Source: a virus. Taken from it: DNA of 27,803 bases. Position 1 is the stretch's first letter, and the number at the start of each line of letters is the position of its first letter. Location of the stretch: positions 1-27,803 of IMG/VR virus record IMGVR_UViG_3300030385_001001; one strand, written 5' to 3'. Made by a program: the position numbers and the translations under genes. The notes beneath the pieces were generated by a model. The model saw only the letters and a list, made by a program, of their open reading frames with translations, was not told the origin of the DNA and ran no database searches. Of this stretch, positions 13,756-20,175 are shown in pieces.

Positions 13756-14541
13756 ATGAAAGAAAGTACATTAACGTTCGATGAAGGATTTACAGTAGGA
13801 GCCGCTATAGGTTATATTTTCGGCATGATGTGCTGGGTAATACTAATGTCTATACCCGCACAAGCACAGGTATACATTCCTGACTTAATGTTTAAAAGGG
13901 AATTAATCAACAATTTAGAACTAAACACAAACGGAGATATATCAATATCATACGAAGAGGCAGAAGCATACACGGGAGAGATTAACTTGCAAGGTAAGGG
14001 GGTATTTGTATTAACGGGACTAGAAGCGTTTACCTCATTAACTGGGTTCAACTGCGTAAATAACTACTTCATTACAAAGGTAGACGTAAGCCAAAACACC
14101 GAATTAACAAACCTGCGAGTTGATAATAACCGATTAATCGAGCTAGATATTACTAATAACCCACTTTTAGAAGTTTTGGCTTTAGCTGGCAATAACATTG
14201 ACGAATTAGACGCCTCGAACAATCCATTAATCACTTTCCTTTCGTGCTACAATAACGATATGAAGTATTTGGACATTAGAAACTGTAATATCAATATGGT
14301 ATTCGGCGCTACATTAAACCCTAATCTATGCATCGCCGTAGATGATACTAGCTACGCAAATACTACTTGGGATTTCATAGACGCCACAGCAATGTTTACC
14401 ACTGATTGTTCAGTAGGCATACAAGAACACACCATTAAACCTCAAGACATTACAACCATTTACGACATACAAGGCCGTAAAGTCAATCAAACAACATCAG
14501 GTTTTTACATCATTGGTCGTACGGTAAAAGGGTACAAATAA
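13756..14541 (+). CDS. Secreted leucine-rich-repeat protein with T9SS-like C-terminus (probable accessory gene)
   Basis: This 261-residue protein begins with a hydrophobic segment at about 13-33 and an AQAQ site near 37, a plausible signal peptide with a long N-region. Residues 39-100 (VYIPDLMFKRELI, NTNGDISISYEEAEAYTG, LTGLEAFTSLTGFNC) and LRRs at about 100-185 (ITKVDVSQNTELTNLRVDNN, RLIELDITNNPLLEV, NIDELDASNNPLITFLSCYN) match the secreted LRR proteins of flavobacteria, as does NPNLCIAVDDTSYANTTW (188-205). The last 30 residues (TTIYDIQGRKVNQTTSGFYI, IGRTVKGYK) look like the second half of a T9SS sorting domain. It would be exported by the host to its surface. A phage cargo (moron) gene acting on the host cell, such as receptor masking or colonisation, is inferred. 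Confidence 0.75.
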   Translation: MKESTLTFDEGFTVGAAIGYIFGMMCWVILMSIPAQAQVYIPDLMFKRELINNLELNTNGDISISYEEAEAYTGEINLQGKGVFVLTGLEAFTSLTGFNCVNNYFITKVDVSQNTELTNLRVDNNRLIELDITNNPLLEVLALAGNNIDELDASNNPLITFLSCYNNDMKYLDIRNCNINMVFGATLNPNLCIAVDDTSYANTTWDFIDATAMFTTDCSVGIQEHTIKPQDITTIYDIQGRKVNQTTSGFYIIGRTVKGYK

Positions 14542-14632
14542 CCCCCCTTTACATTATCGTATTTTTATATATGATTTTGTGCAACTACCGTTTTAGCCCC
14601 TTCTAATCTTACCGCTTCGCCTGTACTATAAT

Positions 14633-14640
14633 TAGTTTTG
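14633..14640 (+). promoter_or_regulatory. -7 box just before the protease/scaffold start; possible leaderless transcript
   Basis: TAGTTTTG matches TAnnTTTG exactly and ends only 4 bases before the ATG at 14645, so transcription would begin at or next to the start codon. No convincing TTTG lies 19 bp upstream. The gap 14542-14644 otherwise holds a C-run after the LRR stop, an AT-rich stretch and no ORF or clear terminator. Confidence 0.5.
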
Positions 14641-14644
14641 TAGT

Positions 14645-15832
14645 ATGGATTTCAAAGATTATTCACCAAAGCATATACAAAACCTCACGAAAGAAGAGGC
14701 GCACATCAATCTATTTAGTGAGATAGGCGGCGACATGGGAATTAACGGACAATCCTTTGCTGACGAAATACAAATGTTAAACGCGTTCGGCGTTGAAACT
14801 ATAAACATTCACATTAATTCTGGCGGCGGTTCTGTAATAGATGGGTTCTCTATCTTTTCAGCAATCAACAATAGCAAAGCACACACAAACATATTTATAG
14901 AAGGTATAGCCGCTTCAATGGCTGGTGTAATCGCAATGGCTGGCGACAAAATACACATGACCGACTTTAGCAAGATAATGATTCATAACCCGCACAACAA
15001 CGGGCACAACGAAGAAGACGAAAACGTAAAGAATGCTTTAGGGGCAATGCGTGATTCTTTGTTAATCATAATGAATAATCGATCCGACATAACAGAGGCT
15101 AAGATGTCTAAAATAATGGATCAAGAGACATGGATTAGTCCAAAAGATGCCCTTGAGATGGGTATTATCGATGAGATCGTAAAAACAAAGAAAGTAAAAA
15201 CACAGACAAAGGCTGCTATTTCTGGTATCCTAAACTCTTATAGTAATAACAGTAGTAATAATAACACAATAAAAAACGATATGAAAAACATCGCAAAGCA
15301 TTTGAATCTAAATGAAGATGCAACAGAGGCTGCAATTTTAGACGCAATCAAAACAGTTGAATCTAATCTTGAGAAGTCTAGCGAAGACTTAGTAAAAGCT
15401 AAAACAGATTTGAAAGCATCTACCGAAGAAGTAACAGCACTTAAATCAGAAGTTGCAGACTTTAAATCAGAAGCCGACAAGCTTAATGATAAGTTAGTAG
15501 AAGAAACCATTGATAAAGGTATCGAAGACGGCAAGTTTGACAAGGACGCTAAAGAAGATTTAGTTGCTGAGTTTAAAGGCAGTCTTTCAAGTCTTCAAAT
15601 GATTGTTGGAAAGGTAAAAGCTAAAGCGCCAAATATTGCGAATCAATTGCAAAGATCAGCCGACGGTACAACCGACAGTAAATTACCAGAAGCACTTGCA
15701 AAAATGAATTGGAGAGAAGCGGATAAGGCGGGCAAATTAGATAAGATTAAAAGCATTGACTCAGGTGCATACTTTGCTCTATACGAGACTCAGTATAGTA
15801 AACCTCACCCTGACTTTGTAGAAGCAGTTTAA
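14645..15832 (+). CDS. ClpP-like prohead protease fused to a scaffold-like domain
   Basis: Residues 15-185 are a ClpP-type (S14) protease: INIHINSGGGSVIDGFSIF, FIEGIAASMAGVIAMAGDKI with the nucleophile S91, IMIHNPH with H114, and ETWISPKDALEMGIIDEI. In phages this protease matures the prohead by cutting scaffold and capsid proteins. A polar linker (SYSNNSSNNNTIKND, 198-212) joins it to a charged coiled-coil region (about 215-330) with KSSEDLVKAKTDLKASTEEV and DFKSEADKLNDKLVEE, typical of phage scaffolds. The C-terminus (NWREADKAGKLDKI, YSKPHPDFVEAV) may bind capsid protein. The protein probably self-cleaves. An internal ATG at 15281 may make free scaffold. Confidence 0.85.
   Translation: MDFKDYSPKHIQNLTKEEAHINLFSEIGGDMGINGQSFADEIQMLNAFGVETINIHINSGGGSVIDGFSIFSAINNSKAHTNIFIEGIAASMAGVIAMAGDKIHMTDFSKIMIHNPHNNGHNEEDENVKNALGAMRDSLLIIMNNRSDITEAKMSKIMDQETWISPKDALEMGIIDEIVKTKKVKTQTKAAISGILNSYSNNSSNNNTIKNDMKNIAKHLNLNEDATEAAILDAIKTVESNLEKSSEDLVKAKTDLKASTEEVTALKSEVADFKSEADKLNDKLVEETIDKGIEDGKFDKDAKEDLVAEFKGSLSSLQMIVGKVKAKAPNIANQLQRSADGTTDSKLPEALAKMNWREADKAGKLDKIKSIDSGAYFALYETQYSKPHPDFVEAV
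15281..15832 (+). CDS. Possible nested scaffold protein from an internal start, 183 aa
   Basis: In the same frame as the protease, an ATG at codon 213 follows an A-rich stretch (caataaaaaacgat) like the contexts of the other starts here. It falls exactly at the junction between the asparagine/serine linker and the coiled-coil part, giving MKNIAKHLNLNEDATEAAIL and onward. In lambda (C/Nu3) and Mu (I/Z), a protease gene contains an in-frame internal start for the scaffold; the same design is likely but unproven. Confidence 0.45.
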   Translation: MKNIAKHLNLNEDATEAAILDAIKTVESNLEKSSEDLVKAKTDLKASTEEVTALKSEVADFKSEADKLNDKLVEETIDKGIEDGKFDKDAKEDLVAEFKGSLSSLQMIVGKVKAKAPNIANQLQRSADGTTDSKLPEALAKMNWREADKAGKLDKIKSIDSGAYFALYETQYSKPHPDFVEAV

Positions 15833-15850
15833 TATTAAATAAAAGAAATT

Positions 15851-16186
15851 ATGTCAATAAAATATCCATTCGGAGCAGCGGTAACAACTGCATTAACAGC
15901 AACAGGAGCGCAAGCCATTACTGTTACAGACGGATCAACAATCATAGACGGCGAAACAGTAGAAGCTACAGGTAACAGAACAATCGATTTAGCAATTGAT
16001 TCGGAAGTAAACGCAGGCGCTAAATTGTTTTTGAAATCTAAAACTAATGGAACGGAAACAACCATTTTCGGAACTGGGATTACATCTGTAACTATTACAG
16101 GCGTAGCGGGAAAAATTAAAACACAGGCTTTTACTTATGACGGAACGGCATTTCTTCCTGACGGGTTATCTGTACAAATCGATTAA
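15851..16186 (+). CDS. Putative capsid decoration or head protein, 111 aa
   Basis: A 111-residue β-rich protein sitting between the protease/scaffold and the major capsid protein, the usual place for decoration (gpD-like) or stabilising proteins. It is rich in threonine, alanine and glycine (FGAAVTTALTATGAQAITVT, then EATGNRTIDLAIDSEVNAGA, TGVAGKIKTQAFTYDGTAFL). The absence of long helices and of charged clusters suits a trimeric outer-capsid protein. No specific family recognised. It starts after the A-rich tract aaataaaagaaatt and lies 22 bp before the capsid gene. Confidence 0.5.
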   Translation: MSIKYPFGAAVTTALTATGAQAITVTDGSTIIDGETVEATGNRTIDLAIDSEVNAGAKLFLKSKTNGTETTIFGTGITSVTITGVAGKIKTQAFTYDGTAFLPDGLSVQID

Positions 16187-16208
16187 TTAATAAATAAAAA
16201 GTAATATC

Positions 16209-17126
16209 ATGGCATCAACGCAGACATTAACAGAAGACTGGGTAACCGACATTGAAGACATATTGTTTGAGAACGAAAACTCGTTTATCACTATGTCTCG
16301 AAATCACGATGAATTCGTAGTAAACAAAACAGTTCATATTCCTCAGGCTGGATCGTTAGCGGGAGTAACAAAGAATAGGAGTACGTTCCCTGCTGTAGTA
16401 GAGCAAAGAACAGATACTACGCTAGACTACACTCTAGAAGATTATTCTGTTGATCCTGCATTAGTAGAGGACATTGAAGAACTTCAAAACAGTTATTCTA
16501 AGCGTGATTCTGTACTGTTCGATCACAAGAACAAGCTAAAAGAAGAAATCGCATTAAACACCATGTTTGATTGGGCTACAGTTGACGCAACGCAAATCGT
16601 TAGAACGTCAGGTAGTGCAATTGCTGGTAATGCACCAGTAGGGGCTACAGGTACTAGATTAGCATTTACGCTTAATGACTTGATTAATTTGAGTGCAAAC
16701 TTAGATTTACAACTAGTTCCAGACGACGGTAGACGTGTTCTATTGTTGCCTACTAGAATGTACAACGATTTATTCAGAGACCCTCAGTTAGTTACTATTG
16801 ATACTATGAATAAAAAATCCTTACCTACAGGCGTACATGCTGGTATTATGGGATTCAATATTATCAAAAGAAGCTTTGTTGTTAATTACAACACAGGGGC
16901 CACAGCATTAAATGCAATTGGCGGCGCTGTAGCTGGAACTGATAACTCAGGCGGTATTGCATGGCATCCAGACTTTGTTACAAAAGCATTGGGTTCTGTT
17001 AAAATGTTCTTCGAAGAGAATTCACCTATTTACTTCGGTGATATCCTTTCTTCTCAAGTGCTATTTAAAGCGCACCACATGAGAACAGGAAAAATCGGAA
17101 TCGCAGCTATCGTACAAGCTAATTAA
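16209..17126 (+). CDS. Major capsid protein (HK97-fold expected)
   Basis: At 305 residues this protein has the size and position (after protease/scaffold and decoration genes) of the major capsid protein of a Mu-like phage. Visible features: an acidic N-terminus (EDWVTDIEDILFENENSFIT), the E-loop-like stretch HIPQAGSLAGVTKNRSTFP, then DYTLEDYSVDPALVEDIEEL, a spine-helix-like RDSVLFDHKNKLKEEIALN, and LQLVPDDGRRVLLLPTRMYN in the A-domain region. The C-terminal IAWHPDFVTKALGSVKMFFE with SPIYFGDILSSQVLF and RTGKIGIAAIV is typical of capsid P/A domains in this group. No long N-terminal scaffold arm, in keeping with a separate scaffold. Confidence 0.85.
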   Translation: MASTQTLTEDWVTDIEDILFENENSFITMSRNHDEFVVNKTVHIPQAGSLAGVTKNRSTFPAVVEQRTDTTLDYTLEDYSVDPALVEDIEELQNSYSKRDSVLFDHKNKLKEEIALNTMFDWATVDATQIVRTSGSAIAGNAPVGATGTRLAFTLNDLINLSANLDLQLVPDDGRRVLLLPTRMYNDLFRDPQLVTIDTMNKKSLPTGVHAGIMGFNIIKRSFVVNYNTGATALNAIGGAVAGTDNSGGIAWHPDFVTKALGSVKMFFEENSPIYFGDILSSQVLFKAHHMRTGKIGIAAIVQAN

Positions 17127-17155
17127 TTTTATTAACCCCAAGTAAATAAATTAAT

Positions 17156-17509
17156 ATGACAAAAGACGAATTAATAGTAAAGAGCGCACATTACTTTGAT
17201 GATAAAAACATCGAGGTAATGGTTGCTACAGGCGATGGTCATTTCTTTCATTCAGACCGTACATCTAAAGGTTATGCAGCGCAACACGCTAAAGTTAGAA
17301 GTGTGTTAGTGCATGACATTACACGCGCAGATGTAGCTGAGATGTTAGAAAAGAAAGGCGGCAAGTCAGACGAACCAGTAGTATCCAAAACTTCGCAAGA
17401 AGACCAAGATATCATTGACGAAATCGAAAAAGAAGAGGCAGCGAAAGTTGAAACTTCTGACGAACCAAAGCCTAAAACGAAGCCTAACAAAGGCAGCGGT
17501 AAAAAATAA
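17156..17509 (+). CDS. Small head-associated protein with charged tail, 117 aa
   Basis: Residues 1-65 form a compact domain (TKDELIVKSAHYFDDKNIEV, VATGDGHFFHS, AAQHAKVRSVLVHDITRADV). The remainder is highly charged and probably disordered, with an acidic stretch (QEDQDIIDEIEKEEAAKVE) and a lysine/proline tail (KPKTKPNKGSGKK). It lies between capsid and sheath genes, where Mu-like phages keep small head-tail proteins. The role may be neck or connector formation, but I do not recognise the family. A TAATTTTA at 17124-17131 near its start is one base off a -7 box. Confidence 0.55.
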   Translation: MTKDELIVKSAHYFDDKNIEVMVATGDGHFFHSDRTSKGYAAQHAKVRSVLVHDITRADVAEMLEKKGGKSDEPVVSKTSQEDQDIIDEIEKEEAAKVETSDEPKPKTKPNKGSGKK

Positions 17510-17517
17510 ATTAAATT

Positions 17518-19200
17518 ATGGGACTAAGCGGAATATCCTTTAACAGAACGCAAGGCGGTTTAGACAGGCAGTTAGCTGGTGAAGACCATTTTTCTTCGCT
17601 AATAAACTACACGGCTGGCAGTTTACCTGCTGGTTATACCTCTTCTGATCGAATCAAAAAGTTATTTTCAATAGACGAGGCTGTTAGTCTTGGAATTGTA
17701 GATGACCATGCAGACGAAACAAAAGGAACGGGTGGACAAGTTACTGTAACAGGTACTTGGATTATTGGTGAGATAGTAAGAATAGAAATTGCAGGTGCTA
17801 GTTTAGGACAATTCGTTTTAACAGCTACTACAATAACTTCTGTTACTGCTGGTTTGGTTGCGGCTATAAACGCTAATACAGACACAGGATTAAAGCATGG
17901 TTGGGTTGCTACAGACGCAGACCCTATTATCACTTTAGTACAACCTTCTAAATTAGGAGTGGTAAACAATGCAGGTTCAAACCTTGCCTTTGTTCACCGT
18001 AACGCTGCTGATTCTGCTGCTTCTGCTGGTGGTAGCTCTACAGATGTACAATTCTCTAACGGTGTAGGTTCTTACTTTGCTATAATGCATTACCATATCA
18101 GCGAGTACTTTAGAAACCAACCTCAAGGGGTTTTATGGCATGCTATTTACCCGCAAGGAACTTACGACGGTACAGAAATTAAAACTGTAACAGACTTTGC
18201 AAACGGATCGATTAGACAATCAGGTGTTTTGGTTACGCATGAATCATTTGCAGCTAGCCACTTGACAGCTTCACAAACTGTTCTAGATACTATTGACGGT
18301 GAAGATGCACCACAAAGTTTAGTGTTTCATTCAGACTTAACTAGCGCTACACTTAGTACGTTACCAAATCTAACCACTTTATCAAATGAGCGCGTTTCAA
18401 TGCTTATCGGTGAAGATGGAGATTGGCATCAAGGCACGTATAGTAATGCTAGGGCGTATCTATTAGGTGACAAGGTTACGTTTCAAGGTAAATCTTATAT
18501 CTCTAAGAAACGAACTACAGGCAACTCACCATGGGACGCTACGGTATGGACTTCATTAGGAATTAATCTAAATGCAATAAGCGGCTTTACTATCGGTACG
18601 GTTGGCGCTGCATTAGGTACGGTTTCTTTCTCTTCTGTTCATGAAAGTATTGGATGGGTTGGAAAATTCAACTTAGTTTCTGGTACAGAGTTGCAAGAAG
18701 CGGCATTTGCTACTGGTGATTTATGGGACAACGTAACGCCTGCATTGAAAGACACACTCGCAGACTTTCACTATACATTCTTATCTAAACAACGAGGTAA
18801 AACTGGTACGTTCTTTAATAATAGCGATACGGCAATATCTGAGACTAATGATTTTGCTACAATAGAGAACAATAGGACTGTAGATAAAGCACAGAGAGAT
18901 ATTCGAACAAACAACCTCGATAACATCAACAGCCCTATTTATACCAACACGCTTACTGGTAAGTTATCGGAAGAGACAATTGCAACGTTCAAGAACGACA
19001 CCGAGTCGGCATTAATTGCAATGCAAACGGCTGGCGAGATCAACGGATCAACGGAAGAGCCTGGGTATAAGGTATCTATAGACCCTGATCAAGAACCATT
19101 GACCACTAGTGAAATACAAATAGGTGTTTCTGTTATCCCAGTTGGGAAAGCTAGTTTTATAACGTTTAACATAGGTTTAAAATCTAAATTAATACAATAG
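17518..19200 (+). CDS. Tail sheath protein (DUF2586-like) with two apparent inserts
   Basis: A 560-residue protein with the sheath layout: N-terminal GLSGISFNRTQGGLDRQLAG; a middle FRNQPQGVLWHAIYPQGTYD; 'SNERVSMLIGEDGD' at 289-302; GTVGAALGTVSFSSVHESIG (360-379) with GWVGKFNL; and the conserved C-terminal domain NRTVDKAQRDIRTNNLDNIN, EINGSTEEPGYKVSIDPDQE, VIPVGKASFITFNIGL. Hundreds of copies surround the tube and contract to drive it through the envelope. A β-rich insert lies at about 73-160. A second short aromatic module at 302-348 (WHQGTYSNARAYLLGDKVTF, QGKSYISKK, WDATVWTSLG) interrupts the family core between 'IGeDg' and 'G..GtalG', and looks like a carbohydrate-binding-type module that would be displayed on the sheath surface. 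Confidence 0.85.
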   Translation: MGLSGISFNRTQGGLDRQLAGEDHFSSLINYTAGSLPAGYTSSDRIKKLFSIDEAVSLGIVDDHADETKGTGGQVTVTGTWIIGEIVRIEIAGASLGQFVLTATTITSVTAGLVAAINANTDTGLKHGWVATDADPIITLVQPSKLGVVNNAGSNLAFVHRNAADSAASAGGSSTDVQFSNGVGSYFAIMHYHISEYFRNQPQGVLWHAIYPQGTYDGTEIKTVTDFANGSIRQSGVLVTHESFAASHLTASQTVLDTIDGEDAPQSLVFHSDLTSATLSTLPNLTTLSNERVSMLIGEDGDWHQGTYSNARAYLLGDKVTFQGKSYISKKRTTGNSPWDATVWTSLGINLNAISGFTIGTVGAALGTVSFSSVHESIGWVGKFNLVSGTELQEAAFATGDLWDNVTPALKDTLADFHYTFLSKQRGKTGTFFNNSDTAISETNDFATIENNRTVDKAQRDIRTNNLDNINSPIYTNTLTGKLSEETIATFKNDTESALIAMQTAGEINGSTEEPGYKVSIDPDQEPLTTSEIQIGVSVIPVGKASFITFNIGLKSKLIQ

Positions 19201-19201
19201 T

Positions 19202-19624
19202 ATGGCACTAATAAATGGAGTAAGTTATGACTTCGTATCAGTAAGAATAGTGATAGCTAATGTCCCTATCACTGGTATTCAAGAGCTTAAATACAAGGAA
19301 GAGCAAGAAGTTACAGGGAATTTAGGCACAGGAAATAGAGTGCATAGTGTAGGTTTTGGCGGTATTGAGTCAGGCGCTACGATTGGCCTTTCAATGAACG
19401 AGGTGGAGAAAATGCGAGACGCGGTAAAGATTGCTGGTTTTGCTTCTGGTTCTCTTTTACAGTTCCCTTTCTTCGATATAATCGTGGTGTATGACAACCC
19501 ACAAAGGGTAGTTACTCATACTTTAAGAAGTTGCAGATTTAAAACAGACGAGGGCGGAGGCTCGGTAGGCGACACCGAGATAACTGGCTCTTATGATTTA
19601 TTCGTCGCCGAAATATCTTACTAA
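19202..19624 (+). CDS. Tail tube protein
   Basis: One base after the sheath stop, a 140-residue β-rich protein follows in the expected sheath-then-tube order. It shows INGVSYDFVSVRIVIANVPI, then TGIQELKYKEEQEVTGNLGT, GFGGIESGATIGLSMNEVEK, and a C-terminal TLRSCRFKTDEGGGSVGDTE with 'tgSydLfVaeIsy'. This 'YSY...k..e.v.g.G..P.g...G......g.i.l...e...l' style is that of Mu gpM/P2 FII-like tubes. Stacked hexamers make the inner tube. Confidence 0.8.
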   Translation: MALINGVSYDFVSVRIVIANVPITGIQELKYKEEQEVTGNLGTGNRVHSVGFGGIESGATIGLSMNEVEKMRDAVKIAGFASGSLLQFPFFDIIVVYDNPQRVVTHTLRSCRFKTDEGGGSVGDTEITGSYDLFVAEISY

Positions 19625-19627
19625 AAA

Positions 19628-19996
19628 ATGACAAACCCCAAGAATGTCGGAAGAGTAGAAGACTACAACCCGAACGATAAAGAAGACCTAAAAGAATTAA
19701 CAAAGCTTTTCGACGCAGCGCAAGCGGAAAATTCTAATGTTAAGTATCAGCTAGTGGTGGAGAATAAGACGTGCTACCTTAAAAAACTAGATCGAGAAAC
19801 ATTAGAGGTTGCACTAGGTTATTTAATGCCAACACGCGGCAATCCCAAACCTATCACGTCAGGAGAGCGAATTATAAATACTTGCTGGGTTTCTGGTGAC
19901 ACAGAAATAAGAAGCGATGAAGACTTATTTGTAACTGCATGCTTACAGGCCGCTGAGATAATCGACAATAAATCTTCTTTCTTAAAAAAAAGATAG
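19628..19996 (+). CDS. Tail assembly chaperone, short (0-frame) form
   Basis: The 122-residue 0-frame product lies between tube and tape measure, where tail assembly chaperones are encoded. It is acidic and helical (KEDLKELTKLFDAAQAENSN, CYLKKLDRETLEVALGYLMP, SDEDLFVTACLQAAEIIDN), and ends in SSFLKKR at a run of eight A's directly before TAG. By analogy with lambda gpG, it would coat the tape measure during tube assembly. A -1 frameshift on the A run adds about 61 residues (separate entry). The start follows the tube gene by 3 bp. Confidence 0.75.
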   Translation: MTNPKNVGRVEDYNPNDKEDLKELTKLFDAAQAENSNVKYQLVVENKTCYLKKLDRETLEVALGYLMPTRGNPKPITSGERIINTCWVSGDTEIRSDEDLFVTACLQAAEIIDNKSSFLKKR

Positions 19997-20175
19997 AAGA
20001 CTACAAAATAGAAGGTAAACGAGGCGGATTGCGGTTGTATAATACCTTGATCCGCTTTTACTATAAGGAAGACCCGGAAGACATGGATGACGACAGACAC
20101 TGCATGTTAAGCGCTGAGATAGATTATCTTATAGATGTCGGAATAATACCCTTAGAAATAACAAAGAATGGCTAA
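19628..20175 (+). CDS. Tail assembly chaperone, long form by -1 frameshift (G/GT type)
   Basis: Reading the 0 frame up to AAA at 19988-19990 and then shifting back one base opens a frame from 19990 to a TAA at 20173-20175, for 182 residues in all. The added part starts KIEDYKIEGKRGGLRLYNTL and includes IRFYYKEDPEDMDD and a helix LSAEIDYLIDVGIIPLEIT. It is composed like a real protein, has no ATG near its start, and ends overlapping the tape measure start by 8 bp. Long-tailed phages generally make this fusion at a few percent of the short form, and the T-like part binds tube subunits. Positional and coding evidence is strong; the efficiency is unknown. Confidence 0.8.
19984..19991 (+). promoter_or_regulatory. 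-1 frameshift slippery site A_AAA_AAA in a run of eight A's
   Basis: In the 0 frame the sequence reads TTA AAA AAA AGA TAG. The heptamer A AAA AAA at 19984-19990 lets both P- and A-site tRNAs re-pair after slipping back one base, and the 0-frame stop follows only one codon later. Eight A's could also give slippage of RNA polymerase, producing the same fusion. Confidence 0.8.
20024..20055 (+). other. Hairpin downstream of the frameshift site
   Basis: GCGGAT (20024-20029) pairs with ATCCGC (20050-20055), continued by two G-T wobbles, one mismatch, and GGT with ACC. The stem starts 33 bases after the slippery run, further than the usual 5-9, so a stimulatory role in frameshifting is possible but uncertain; it may just reflect coding sequence. 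Confidence 0.35.

Noticed and set aside
15238-15543. Reverse-strand ORF of 101 aa opposite the scaffold region
   Set aside because: It is a shadow of the lysine- and serine-rich coding strand; its serine/leucine-rich product has no features of a real protein and no promoter.
17124-17131. TAATTTTA as a promoter for the gene at 17156
   Set aside because: It is one base off the -7 box and has no TTTG upstream at the right distance; the genes are closely spaced and probably cotranscribed.
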